NCBI RefSeq assembly: GCF_003058225.1
Contig: NZ_QBUG01000001.1
Coordinates: forward strand, 1,054,001 to 1,118,000
DNA: 64,000 bases
Reading direction: 5' to 3'
Source of the DNA: Promicromonospora sp. AC04
GTDB taxonomy: Bacteria > Actinomycetota > Actinomycetes > Actinomycetales > Cellulomonadaceae
A program made the position numbers and the translations under genes. How positions within the stretch are numbered: the stretch's first letter is position 1; each line of letters opens with the position of its first letter. Shown here piece by piece: positions 36,636 to 45,608 of the stretch. A model generated the notes under the pieces. That model had not been told where the DNA came from. It saw nothing but the letters and a program-made list of their open reading frames with translations, and searched no databases.

Positions 36636-37424
36636 TCAGCGCTGCCAGACGTAGGGCGTCGTCGTGGACACCTTGACGAAGCCGTAGCGCTCCAGGATGG
36701 GGCGCGAGTACTCGGTCGAGTCGCTGTGGATCAGGGTCTTGTCAACCGCCAGGGCCGAGCGCGCGCGGGCCGCGGTAAGGGCCCGGTAGATGCCGCGGCC
36801 ACGCCACTCGGGCCGGGTGCAGCCGCCCCAGATTCCCGCGAAGTCCGTGTCCGCCACCGGCTCCAGCCGGCCAGCGGTGACGATCTGGCCGTCGGACTCC
36901 GCGACCCAGAGCTCCATGCCGTCGTCGAGCCCCAGGCGACGCAGGAGCGCGTTCGCCGTCTCGTCGGACTCCGGGCTGCCGAACACCTCGTCCGCCATCG
37001 CGGACATGGCCCGTACGTCCGGCTCCTCGGTGACGCGGCGCAGCGTGACGCCGTCGGGCAGCGGGACGTCGACCGCGAGGGCGGCCGCCTCGCCGATCAT
37101 TATCGACTCCGGCTCCTCCGGCTCGAACCCGTGCTTCAGCAGGGCCTCGTGCAGGCCCGGGGCGTGGTCGTGGCCGCGGGTCTTCCACTCGACCTTCGTG
37201 ATGCCGCCGTCGGCCCGGAAGTGGGCGACGGCCTCGTCGACGAGCTCCTGCACGCGAGCCTCGTCGGCCCCGTCCAGGTCGCGGTACGAGACGAAGCCAC
37301 GCCCGCCCAGGAAGGTCACCAGGCGCAGCGGCCCGAGGCGGGTCACGGAGATCGCGCTCGGGGTCTCGGCGTCGGTGCGGAGCTGCTCGTCGTAGGCCTG
37401 AAGCAGGCGAGAGGGGTCGGTCAT
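36636..37424 (-). CDS. GNAT-family N-acetyltransferase (two-domain)
   Basis: 262 residues from ATG 37424 (MTDPSRLLQAYDEQL); an ATG three codons upstream is possible. The C-terminal domain has ADTDFAGIWGGCTRPEWRGR followed by RGIYRALTAARARSAL, the acetyl-CoA loop, and YSRPILERYGFVKVSTT as motif B. The N-terminal 120 residues look like a second, degenerate GNAT half (VTFLGGRGFVSYRDL, VEWKTRGHDHAPGLHEALLK). Substrate unknown. It shares no operon with its neighbours: the BCCT gene ends 151 bases upstream across a long inverted repeat. Confidence 0.85.
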   Translation of the reverse strand: MTDPSRLLQAYDEQLRTDAETPSAISVTRLGPLRLVTFLGGRGFVSYRDLDGADEARVQELVDEAVAHFRADGGITKVEWKTRGHDHAPGLHEALLKHGFEPEEPESIMIGEAAALAVDVPLPDGVTLRRVTEEPDVRAMSAMADEVFGSPESDETANALLRRLGLDDGMELWVAESDGQIVTAGRLEPVADTDFAGIWGGCTRPEWRGRGIYRALTAARARSALAVDKTLIHSDSTEYSRPILERYGFVKVSTTTPYVWQR

Positions 37425-37478
37425 GGGGCACACGTTCCAGGATCGGTATGAGGCAGGGCAAAGTTATTTGGTGAGGAG

Positions 37479-37556
37479 CCCAGCGAGGTCGGCAGCCTGC
37501 CTCGAGGTCGGTCCAGTGCTGAGCCGATCTCGAGGCAAGCTGCCGACCTCGCTGGG
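37479..37556. repeat. 33-bp inverted repeat between BCCT gene and GNAT gene
   Basis: Arms at 37479-37511 and 37524-37556 match at 31 of 33 positions, and the two mismatches still allow G-U pairs in one RNA orientation. The loop is 12 bases. It lies 19 bases downstream of the BCCT stop, so it can act as that gene's terminator and insulate the GNAT gene. The arm begins CCCAGCGAGGTCGGCAGC and is unusually long for a terminator. Confidence 0.75.
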
Positions 37557-37574
37557 TATGGGGCGGCGGAGCCG

Positions 37575-39410
37575 TCAGTGCTTGGCGTTTGGTCTCAGTG
37601 CGGTTGCCGACGATGCCGGCACGCCGTTCTCCGGATCGGCCGGGGCGCCGTCCTCGGGAGTGGCCGACGTGGTGAGCTCGAACGGCTCGCCGTCGTGCTT
37701 CTCCACGCCGCTGTCGACGGTCTCGTGCAGCACCTGGACCGCCAGCTCCCGCTTGAGGACCAGCGGGTCGCGCGAGAGGTCCTTCCACAGCGCCACGCAC
37801 AGCACGAGCATCACCACGACGAACGGCAGCGCCGAGACGATGGTGATGTTCTTGAGCCCGTTCAGGGCGCTGGCGGGATCGTCGCCGCCGGCCAGCAGCA
37901 TGGCCGCCGCCACGGCACCCGTGCTCACGCCCCAGAAGATCACCGACTTCCTGCTGGGTTCCTCGGCGCCGTTCTCGGACAGCCCGCCCATGATGATGGA
38001 GGCGGAGTCCGCGCCGGTGACGAAGAAGATCGCCACGAGCACGACGGCCAGCCCCATCAGGACGAGCCCGACCCAGCCGGGCACGTTCAGGGCGCCGAGG
38101 GTCTGGAACAGGATGAGGTCGAAGTTGATGTCCGCCCCGCGCTCGCCGATGGCGGCAAGGGCCGCGCCGCTGTCCTGCGCCTGCTCGGCGCGCTCCTGCA
38201 GGCCGATGGCGCCGCCGCCGAAGATCGCGAACCACAGCGTGGACACGATGGAGGGCACCAGCAGCACGCCGACGACGAACTGGCGCACGGTACGGCCGCG
38301 CGAGATGCGGGCGATGAACGGGCCGACGAACGGCGTCCAGGACACCCACCAGGCCCAGTAGAAGATCGTCCAGGTACCCATCCAGTCGGACATGGACTGG
38401 TCACCGGAGGCCGCGGTACGCGATGCCATCTCGGGGAGGTCACCGACGAAGGCGCCCAGCGACGCGGGCAGCACGTTCAGGACGAACAGCGTGGGGCCGC
38501 CGACGAAGACGATGATCGCGAGCGCCAGGGCGAGCCACATGTTGGCGTTGGACAGCCACTGGATGCCGCGCTCGATGCCGGAGACGGCAGAGATGACGAA
38601 CAGCGCGGTCAGGACAGCGATGATGACCACGAGCCCGACGGTGCCGACGGAGCCCAGGAAGCCGGAGTGCTGCAGGCCGCCACCGATCTGCAGGGCGCCG
38701 AGGCCCAGCGAGCAGGCGGAGCCGAACAGGGTCGCGAGGATCGCCAGGATGTTGATGACCCGGCCGCCGACACCGTTGACCGCCTTGCGGCCGAACAGCG
38801 AGGTGAACATCGAGCTGAACAGCTGTGCGCGGCCGAGGCGGTAGGTGCCGTAGGCCATGCCCAGGCCCACTATCGCGTACATGGCCCACGGGTACAGGGT
38901 CCAGTGGAACAGGGTGGTGCCCATGGCGGTGGCCGCGGCCTCAGGGGTGGAGCCCTCGACCGTTCCGGGCGGCGGGGCCATGTAGAAGTACAGGGGCTCG
39001 CCGACGCCGTAGAACATGAGGCCGATGCCCATGCCGGTCGCGAACATCATCGCGATCCAGGAGGAGGTCTTGTACTGCGGCTTCTCGCCGTCCTGGCCGA
39101 GGGTGATCTTGCCGAAGCGGCCCATCGCGACGACGAGCACGAAGACCGTGAACACGGTGGCGGCGATGACGAACAGCCAGCCGAAGTTCTGGAGGACGCC
39201 GCTGAGGGCCAGGTCCGATACCGAACCGAGGGTCTCGGGGCTCGCGAAGCCCCACACTATGAACGCGACTGCGATCAGGCCGGCGACGCCGAAGACGATC
39301 CGGTCGGTACCGGTGCGCTGGCCCTTGGTACCCAGCCCGGCTCGCTCGACCCGGTGCGCGGCGCGCTGAACCTGGCCCAACAGGGTTTTTGTAGATTCTG
39401 AAGTACTCAT
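37575..39410 (-). CDS. BCCT-family betaine/choline/carnitine transporter
   Basis: Secondary transporter for glycine betaine or related trimethylammonium osmolytes in the cytoplasmic membrane. The 611 residues have about 12 spans. Signature motifs are MFATGMGIGLMFYGVGEPLY (the glycine-rich unwound helix) and YWAWWVSWTPFVGPFIAR, the tryptophan-rich substrate motif, with ISRGRTVRQFVVGVLLVPS following. The basic N-terminus and acidic C-terminal tail are likely cytosolic; osmosensing tails occur in BetP-like members. ATG 39410 (MSTSESTK) is taken as start; TCC-rich leader sequence and the 255-base region shared with the divergent SARP gene lie upstream. Confidence 0.94.
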   Translation of the reverse strand: MSTSESTKTLLGQVQRAAHRVERAGLGTKGQRTGTDRIVFGVAGLIAVAFIVWGFASPETLGSVSDLALSGVLQNFGWLFVIAATVFTVFVLVVAMGRFGKITLGQDGEKPQYKTSSWIAMMFATGMGIGLMFYGVGEPLYFYMAPPPGTVEGSTPEAAATAMGTTLFHWTLYPWAMYAIVGLGMAYGTYRLGRAQLFSSMFTSLFGRKAVNGVGGRVINILAILATLFGSACSLGLGALQIGGGLQHSGFLGSVGTVGLVVIIAVLTALFVISAVSGIERGIQWLSNANMWLALALAIIVFVGGPTLFVLNVLPASLGAFVGDLPEMASRTAASGDQSMSDWMGTWTIFYWAWWVSWTPFVGPFIARISRGRTVRQFVVGVLLVPSIVSTLWFAIFGGGAIGLQERAEQAQDSGAALAAIGERGADINFDLILFQTLGALNVPGWVGLVLMGLAVVLVAIFFVTGADSASIIMGGLSENGAEEPSRKSVIFWGVSTGAVAAAMLLAGGDDPASALNGLKNITIVSALPFVVVMLVLCVALWKDLSRDPLVLKRELAVQVLHETVDSGVEKHDGEPFELTTSATPEDGAPADPENGVPASSATALRPNAKH

Positions 39411-39665
39411 CACAACGGCCCCCCTCCTGCTCGGGTCCACCGAGCTGTCACACCGGGGCGCCAGGACTCCTTTACGTATGTTGCGGTGCGGACAAAACCC
39501 AGTCACGTTAACACCACCTCGATTTTCACCCGGTGACTGCCCGACGGCCGGCGCCGGACCTCTCGGTCCCACCCCCGGCCTCCGTCCGGAACGACCTCTC
39601 GGCGATCGGGGTGGCCGGCTCGCGGCCCGCAACCGCCACCAGCAGCGATGTGCCAAGATCGGCCG

Positions 39666-42600
39666 GTGCAGATCAGGATGATGGGGCCGTTCGAGGTCCA
39701 CCTGGACGACGGCGTCGTCGCCGATGTGCCGGGCACGCGGCTGCGCGCGCTGTTGATCGCCCTCGCGCTCAACCCCGGCCGTATGGTCCCGAAGGCGACG
39801 CTCGTCGACTGGATCTGGGGCGAACACCCGCCCTCCGACGCGGCGAACGCTTTGCAGCGCTTGGTCTCCCGGTTGCGGAAGGCACTGCCGGACGGGTCGA
39901 TCGAGGGGCACACGGGCGGCTACCGGTTGCTGGTGGAGCCCGATGTCGTCGACGCCGTGCGGTTCGAACGTCTCGTAGCCAGGGCGCGCGACGAAGAGGT
40001 CTCCGGGCGGGTCCGGCTGCTGCGCGAGGCACTCGCACTGTGGCGCGGCGCGGCCATGCAGGATGTCGAGCTGGAGGACGGCGGGGCGTTCCAAGCAGCG
40101 GTCACCCGGCTCGAGCGGCTGCGTCTGACAGCCATGGAGGACCGGTTCGACGCGGAGATCGGCCTCGGCCACGGTGGCGACCTGGTCCCGGAGCTGACCG
40201 ACCTGGTGGCCGCGCACCCCGTACGAGAACGGCTGGTCGCCGCGCTGATGCGTGCGCTCGCCGCGACCGGACGCGACGCCGAGGCGCTGCTCGTGTACCA
40301 GCGCACGAGGGAGGCGCTGGCCGACGCGCTCGGCGTCGATCCCTCGCCGGAGCTGTCCGCGCTGCACGTCGCCCTGCTGCGGGGCGAGCTTGCCCCGCGG
40401 GAGACCACCCGCCGGACCAACGTGCGGACCGCGCTGACCAGCTTCGTCGGCCGGGAGGCGGACCTCGCGGCGGTGCGCGACCTCGTCGCGGCCCACCGGC
40501 TGACCACGCTGGTGGGGCCGGGCGGCGCGGGCAAGACCCGGCTTGCCACCGAGGCCGCGAGCCTGCTCGCCGGCGACCTGCCCGACGGTGCGTGGCTGGT
40601 CGAGCTGGCCCCCGTGACGGCGGGCGGCGACGTGGCGCAGGCCGCGCTCACGGGGCTCGAGCTCCGGGACGCCCTGCTCGGCGAGGCGCCGAACCTGGAC
40701 GCGACCGACCGCGTCGTCGCCGCCGTCCGCGACCGCGAGGCGCTGCTGATCCTGGACAACTGCGAGCACGTCGTCGAGTCCGTCGCGCTGTTCGCCGAGC
40801 GGGTGCTCGGGGAGTGCCGGCGGCTGCGGATCCTGACCACGAGCCGGGAGGCGATCGGCATCCCCGGCGAGGCGCTCTGGCAGGTCCTGCCGCTGGCAGT
40901 GCCGGGCGCGACGGCGGACCACGACGAGATCGGGTCCGCGCCCGCCGTCCGGCTGCTGCGCGACCGGGCGGGCGCGGTCCGCACCGACCTCGCCGACGAC
41001 GCCCGCACGCGGGCGACCATGGCGCGCGTCTGCCGGGCGCTGGACGGGATGCCCCTGGCCATCGAGCTCGCCGCGGCCCGGCTGCGCACCATGTCCGTGG
41101 ACCAGCTCGCCGGCCGGCTCGACGACCGGTTCCGCCTGCTGACCGGCGGCAGCCGCACCGCCCTGCCCCGCCACCGCACGCTGCGCGCGATGGTCGACTG
41201 GAGCTGGGAGCTGCTGACGGACGCCGAGCGCGCCGTCCTGCGCCGGCTGTCGGTGTTCCGGGGCGGGGCGAGCCTGGAGGCCGCCGAGCGCGTGTGCTCC
41301 GGCCAGGCGTCCGACGTCGGGCAGGACGACGTGCTCGACCTGCTCACCGCCCTGACCGAGAAGTCGCTGCTCGTCGCGGACGGCACCGCCGACGCCCCGC
41401 GCTACCGGATGCTCGGCACGATCAAGGAGTACGCCACCGGGCGCCTTGCGGAGGCCGGGGAGACGGACCTGGCCCGGCAGGCCCACCTGGCCCACTTCAC
41501 CGAGCTGGCCGAGACGGCCGAGCCGCACCTGCGCCGTGCCGAGCAGCTGACCTGGCTCGCGACGCTGGCCGTCGAGCACGACAACCTCACAGCCGCGATG
41601 CGTGGCGCCCTGGCCGCAGGCGAGGCAGCAGAGGCGATGCGGCTCGCGGCGGGCTCCGGCTGGTACTGGTGGCTGAGCGGCCACAAGGCCGAGGGCATGG
41701 ACCTGATCCTCGCCGCCACCCGGCTCCCCGGCGAGGTGTCCGACGACGTCCAGGCCTGGGTGTACGCGCTGCTCTCGATGTTCCTGAGCACCGGGATGGG
41801 CGACGAGCACACGGCCGCCGAGTGGATCCACAAGGCGTACCGGTTCGGCCTGAGCAGCGAGCACCCGCACGCCGCGCTGCCGCTCGTAGTCCCGCTGGAG
41901 CGCCTCCTGGTGGCACCCGATGAGGGCGTGGCCGCCTGGGAGGCCGTGCTGGACGAGGAGGACCCCTGGGTCCACGCACTGGCCCGTCTGCAGCTCGGCA
42001 AGCTGAAGCTGATCCTCGGCCGGGACGAGCACGAGGGGGAGGCGGACCTCACCCTGGCGCTCGCCGAGTTCCGGGCGCTCGGCGAGCGGTTCGGGATCTC
42101 GTTCGCCCTGTCCGAGCTGGCCGACCAGCTCGCCGCACGCGGCGAGCTCGCCGCCGCGTGCGCGCACTACGAGCAGGCGGTCGAGGTCGTCACCGAGATC
42201 GGCGCCGTCGACGACGTCATCCAGGTGTGGTCCCGGCTGGCCCACCTGCACTGGTTCCTGGGCGACGCCGACGCGAGCGCGGCCGCGATGGCCGAGGCCG
42301 AGCGCCACGCGCGGCGGGCCACGTGGCCGGGCACGCTGGGCTCGCTCGCGCTCGCCCGGGCGGAGCTCGCGCGCTGGCGCAGCGACGCCGCCGGGGCTCG
42401 CGAGCACCTGGCCGCCGCGACGGCCCTGTGGGGCGACGACGCGGACGGGGCACACATGCGGGCGGTCGTGCACGACCAGCTCGGGTACCTCTCCCCCGAC
42501 CTCGACGAGGCGCGCACGCACCACGCCGCGGCCTGCCGGGCCGCGGCCGAGACGGGGCACGCACCGATGATCGCGATCGCGCTGGTCGGCGTCGCGGACC

Positions 42601-42815
42601 TGGCACGGCGGCTCGGGGAGCACGAGCAGGCCGCGCGCCTGCTCGGGGCCAGCTCCGGGGTGCACGAACGACGCGACTACCGCGCCGCGCCGGACATAGC
42701 GCGGGTCGAGCAGGCGGCGCGGAGCCGCCTCGGTGACGCGGGGTTCACCGAGGCGGCTCGGGCAGGGCGGGAGGCGGGCTGGGAGCCGGTCGCCGCGGTC
42801 ACGCTCGCTTCGTGA
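39666..42815 (+). CDS. AfsR/SARP-family transcriptional regulator with NTPase and TPR-like domains
   Basis: Large regulator of about 1,049 residues. The N-terminal OmpR-like DNA-binding domain (QIRMMGPFEVHLDDG to PDGSIEGHTGGYRLLVEPD) is followed by the bacterial transcriptional activation domain (about 97-245, DAVRFERLVARARDEEVSGR onward). An AAA/NB-ARC-type NTPase comes next with P-loop TLVGPGGAGKTRLATEA, Walker B LLILDNCEHVVE and LDGMPLAIELAAARL. The C-terminal 400 residues are helical repeats (FALSELADQLAARGELAAAC). The start is GTG 39666, with ATG 39648 as alternative. Its 3' end overlaps the convergent ABC-2 permease gene by 17 bases. Such regulators often control adjacent export or secondary-metabolism genes; no biosynthetic cluster is seen here. 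Confidence 0.9.
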   Translation: MQIRMMGPFEVHLDDGVVADVPGTRLRALLIALALNPGRMVPKATLVDWIWGEHPPSDAANALQRLVSRLRKALPDGSIEGHTGGYRLLVEPDVVDAVRFERLVARARDEEVSGRVRLLREALALWRGAAMQDVELEDGGAFQAAVTRLERLRLTAMEDRFDAEIGLGHGGDLVPELTDLVAAHPVRERLVAALMRALAATGRDAEALLVYQRTREALADALGVDPSPELSALHVALLRGELAPRETTRRTNVRTALTSFVGREADLAAVRDLVAAHRLTTLVGPGGAGKTRLATEAASLLAGDLPDGAWLVELAPVTAGGDVAQAALTGLELRDALLGEAPNLDATDRVVAAVRDREALLILDNCEHVVESVALFAERVLGECRRLRILTTSREAIGIPGEALWQVLPLAVPGATADHDEIGSAPAVRLLRDRAGAVRTDLADDARTRATMARVCRALDGMPLAIELAAARLRTMSVDQLAGRLDDRFRLLTGGSRTALPRHRTLRAMVDWSWELLTDAERAVLRRLSVFRGGASLEAAERVCSGQASDVGQDDVLDLLTALTEKSLLVADGTADAPRYRMLGTIKEYATGRLAEAGETDLARQAHLAHFTELAETAEPHLRRAEQLTWLATLAVEHDNLTAAMRGALAAGEAAEAMRLAAGSGWYWWLSGHKAEGMDLILAATRLPGEVSDDVQAWVYALLSMFLSTGMGDEHTAAEWIHKAYRFGLSSEHPHAALPLVVPLERLLVAPDEGVAAWEAVLDEEDPWVHALARLQLGKLKLILGRDEHEGEADLTLALAEFRALGERFGISFALSELADQLAARGELAAACAHYEQAVEVVTEIGAVDDVIQVWSRLAHLHWFLGDADASAAAMAEAERHARRATWPGTLGSLALARAELARWRSDAAGAREHLAAATALWGDDADGAHMRAVVHDQLGYLSPDLDEARTHHAAACRAAAETGHAPMIAIALVGVADLARRLGEHEQAARLLGASSGVHERRDYRAAPDIARVEQAARSRLGDAGFTEAARAGREAGWEPVAAVTLAS

Positions 42816-43548
42816 ACGTCGCCCCCGCCCACAGGTAGCCCACCAGGGCGATGGCGACGCACCAGCCGACGGCGACCAGGGCGGTACCGAGCGACGGCGT
42901 GCCGGCAAGCAGGCCCCGGACCGTCTCGATGATCGGCGTGAACGGCTGGTACTCGGCGAACTGCGCCAGGCCGGGGCCCATCGTGTCCGCCGGCACGATC
43001 GCGCTGCTGAAGAACGGCAGCATGACCAGCGGCACCGACGCCAGGCCGGCGGTCTCGGGCGACTTCGCCGCCAGCCCGAGCGCGACGGTCAGCCAGCCGG
43101 TCGCGAACCCGAGCAGCACGACCATCCCGGCCACGCCGAGCCAGTCCAGGGGGCTCGCCGCCGGACTGAACCCGAGCAGGAACGCCACCCCGATCAGGGC
43201 CGCGACGGCGACGACGTTGGTGAGCAGGCTGGCCACGACGTGGCCCGTCAGCACGGCGCTGCGCGAGACGTCCATGACCTTGAACCGGTTGATGATCCCC
43301 TTGGTCATGTCGGAGTTCACCGCGGTGGCCGTGGACCCCAGGCCGTAGCAGACGGCCAGCAGGACAAGACCGGGGGTCGCGTAGTCGATGTAGTCGACGC
43401 CCACGTCGAAGGCGTCGCCGAACATGTAGACGAACATCAGCAGGATGATGATCGGCATCAGCACCGCGTTGAAGACGGCGGTCGGGTTGCGTGCGATGTG
43501 CCGGAAGTTGCGGCGCAGCATCACCAGGGCGTGGGGCGTCGCGCTCAT
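42799..43548 (-). CDS. ABC-2 type exporter permease (DrrB-like)
   Basis: Membrane subunit of a drug/antibiotic-type exporter; 249 residues with six spans. Typical DrrB features are RNFRHIARNPTAVFNAVLMP at the N-terminus, MTKGIINRFKVMDVSRSAVL (the conserved G-x-x-x-RF-x-x-MP-like loop) and MLPFFSSAIVPADTMGPGLA followed by FAEYQPFTPIIETVRGLL. The start overlaps the ATPase stop by four bases (ATGA). The substrate is unknown. The gene converges with the SARP regulator and overlaps it by 17 bases at the 3' ends. Confidence 0.9.
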   Translation of the reverse strand: MSATPHALVMLRRNFRHIARNPTAVFNAVLMPIIILLMFVYMFGDAFDVGVDYIDYATPGLVLLAVCYGLGSTATAVNSDMTKGIINRFKVMDVSRSAVLTGHVVASLLTNVVAVAALIGVAFLLGFSPAASPLDWLGVAGMVVLLGFATGWLTVALGLAAKSPETAGLASVPLVMLPFFSSAIVPADTMGPGLAQFAEYQPFTPIIETVRGLLAGTPSLGTALVAVGWCVAIALVGYLWAGATFTKRA

Positions 43549-44489
43549 CGGGCGACCTCCGTCTCAGTCTGGCGGCCCGTCAGGGCCAGGAACACGTCGT
43601 CGAGGTCGGGGGTGTGCACGGACAGCTCCTCCGCGGCGAGGGCGTACTCGTCGAGCCGGTCCAGCAGGAGGCGCAGCGACCTGGTGCCGCCGTCGCCGGG
43701 CACCCGCAGGCTCAGGCCGTCGTCGTCGCGCGTGGCGTCGGCCAGGACCCGCGCCGCGGCGTCGAGCTGGTCCGCGGTGGCGAAGCGGAGCCGCACGTGA
43801 GTGCCGGGGATCTGGCGCTTGAGCTCGTCGGCCGTGCCCTGGGCGACGATGCGGCCCTGGTCCAGGACGGCGATCCGGTCGGCGAGCTGGTCGGCTTCCT
43901 CGAGGTACTGGGTGGTGAGGAAGACGGTCACGCCGTCGGCCACCAGGTCGCGGATGATCGTCCACATCGTGCGGCGGCTGCGCGGGTCCAGGCCCGTCGT
44001 CGGCTCGTCCAGGAAGATGATCTGCGGGCTGCCGACGAGCGTCATCGCCAGGTCGAGCTTCCGGCGCATGCCGCCGGAGTAGGTCGACGCGGGCTTCCCG
44101 GCCGACTCCACGAGCTCGAACCGTTCGAGCAGGTCGTCGACGATCCGCTTGCCGTCCGTGGCGGGCACCGGGCTCAGGTCCACCATCAGCTGCAGGTTCT
44201 CCCGCCCCGTCAGCAGCTCGTCCACCGCCGCGAACTGACCGGTGACGCCGATCGCGGCGCGCACCGCCTTGGCGTCGGTCGCGACGTCGTGCCCGGCGAC
44301 GCGTGCCGTGCCGCCGTCGGCCTTGATCAGGGTGGTCAGCACGTTGACCGTCGTCGTCTTGCCCGCCCCGTTCGGACCGAGCAGGGAGAAGATCGTGCCC
44401 GCGGGGACGTCCAGGTCGATGCCGTCGAGCACGACCTTGTCCTTGTATGCCTTTCGCAGTCCGGAGACTGTCAGCGCTGAATTTGTCAT
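43545..44489 (-). CDS. daunorubicin-resistance-type ABC transporter ATPase (DrrA-like)
   Basis: ATPase partner of the adjacent permease; 314 residues. Walker A is LLGPNGAGKTTTVNVL, signature YSGGMRRKLDLAMTLVG, Walker B IIFLDEPTTGLDPRSR, with H-loop FLTTQYLEEADQLADRI. The C-terminal 90 residues (IPGTHVRLRFATADQLDAAA) are the DrrA-type accessory domain. ATG 44489 (MTNSALTVSG) is where homology begins, though the frame is open to 44567. Known DrrAB pairs export anthracyclines; here only an unspecified hydrophobic compound can be proposed. Confidence 0.93.
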   Translation of the reverse strand: MTNSALTVSGLRKAYKDKVVLDGIDLDVPAGTIFSLLGPNGAGKTTTVNVLTTLIKADGGTARVAGHDVATDAKAVRAAIGVTGQFAAVDELLTGRENLQLMVDLSPVPATDGKRIVDDLLERFELVESAGKPASTYSGGMRRKLDLAMTLVGSPQIIFLDEPTTGLDPRSRRTMWTIIRDLVADGVTVFLTTQYLEEADQLADRIAVLDQGRIVAQGTADELKRQIPGTHVRLRFATADQLDAAARVLADATRDDDGLSLRVPGDGGTRSLRLLLDRLDEYALAAEELSVHTPDLDDVFLALTGRQTETEVAR

Positions 44490-44695
44490 GTGCCCACCGT
44501 GGCCGCCCGGCCTGTCACGCTCCTGACGCGGCCCTGACGCGGCTGGGACCCCGCCCTGCACGGCCACCGGTGCGGTGCCGCGCCACGTCAGGAGCTCGCG
44601 CGGCTGCGGTCGGGAGGGGTCCCAGGACGATCTGGCTACTTTCGGGCGGGACGGCTATACGGCCTGCTCCTCACATCCACCCCGAAAGGATCACA

Positions 44696-45532
44696 GTGGA
44701 CATGAAGCGAAAGCGCATGGTCCGCCTCGGTGCGGGCGTCGCCGCGGCGGCGCTCCTCTGGACCGGCTTCGCCGCCAGCGCTGAGGCGGCGACCGGCGAC
44801 GGCGACGTCCGACCCCAGATCATCGGCGGCCAGCCTGCCGTGGAGGGGCAGTACCCCTGGCTCGTGGGGCTCGGCTCCGCCGGCGACGGCACCCCGTGGG
44901 AGCGGCAGTTCTGTGGCGGCTCGGTCATCACCGAGACCGTCGTCATCACCGCCGCGCACTGCGTCGCGGACGTCTCCGATCCCGAGGACCTCGTGGTCTT
45001 CTCCGGCTCGGTGGACCTGGAGTCCGACGAGCTCGTCGAGACCGCGGTGGCGGACGTGCACGTCTCCGAGGACTTCAACGACCCGATCGAGTCCGCCAAC
45101 GACTGGGCGCTGCTGCTGCTCGACGAGCCGGTCGACGTCGAACCGATCACGCTCGACCAGGACCCCGCCGAGTTCGAGGTCCTCGAGACCGCCGGCTGGG
45201 GCAATACCGGCGCCAGCTACCCGACCGTCGCGGAGTGGGTGGAGGTGCCCTTCGTCGACGACGAGGCCTGCGCCGACGCCTACCCGGGCGAGACCGACAG
45301 CGAGACCATGCTGTGTGCGGGCGACCTCGCGAACGGCGGGGTCGACTCGTGCGACGGCGACTCGGGCGGCCCGCTCATGGCGCCCGACGAGGACGGCGGC
45401 CAGATCCTGGTCGGCATCGTCAGCTGGGGTCATGGCTGCGCTGAGGCAGGCAACCCGGGCGTGTACGCGGAGGTGGCCGACTTCAACGACCCGATCGAGC
45501 AGGCCATCGAGGACTGGGAGGACGGCGAGTAG
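44696..45532 (+). CDS. secreted trypsin-like serine protease (S1 family)
   Basis: Exported protease of 278 residues. The N-terminus VDMKRKRMVRLGAGVAAAAL is a Sec signal peptide ending near AEAATGDGD; the mature chain begins at IIGGQPAVEGQYPWLVGLG. The triad is VVITAAHCVAD (His), SANDWALLLL (Asp) and DSCDGDSGGPLMAP (Ser), and paired Cys residues fit chymotrypsin-fold disulfides (QFCGGSV with AAHCVAD). The Asp six residues before the catalytic Ser (DSCDGDSGG) predicts Lys/Arg specificity. The mature protein is strongly acidic. GTG 44696 lies five bases after AAAGGA, better spaced than ATG 44702. A strong terminator follows. Confidence 0.95.
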   Translation: MDMKRKRMVRLGAGVAAAALLWTGFAASAEAATGDGDVRPQIIGGQPAVEGQYPWLVGLGSAGDGTPWERQFCGGSVITETVVITAAHCVADVSDPEDLVVFSGSVDLESDELVETAVADVHVSEDFNDPIESANDWALLLLDEPVDVEPITLDQDPAEFEVLETAGWGNTGASYPTVAEWVEVPFVDDEACADAYPGETDSETMLCAGDLANGGVDSCDGDSGGPLMAPDEDGGQILVGIVSWGHGCAEAGNPGVYAEVADFNDPIEQAIEDWEDGE

Positions 45533-45561
45533 CGGGGACCGCGAACAGCGGAGACAGAAGT

Positions 45562-45590
45562 GGGGCGCCGTCCTTTGCGGACGGCGCCCC
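45562..45590. terminator. intrinsic terminator after the trypsin-like gene
   Basis: A perfect 12-bp stem GGGGCGCCGTCC (45562-45573) / complement (45579-45590) with loop TTTGC, followed by ATCTTCATC. It is 29 bases after the trypsin stop and 18 bases before the convergent CPBP gene's end, so it probably serves both. Confidence 0.8.
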
Positions 45591-45608
45591 ATCTTCATCG
45601 GGCTGTTG

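Noticed and set aside
39411-42908. A minus-strand open frame running from the BCCT gene through the whole SARP gene
   Set aside because: Only the part from 39410 downward is a transporter; the rest is antisense to clear SARP domains.
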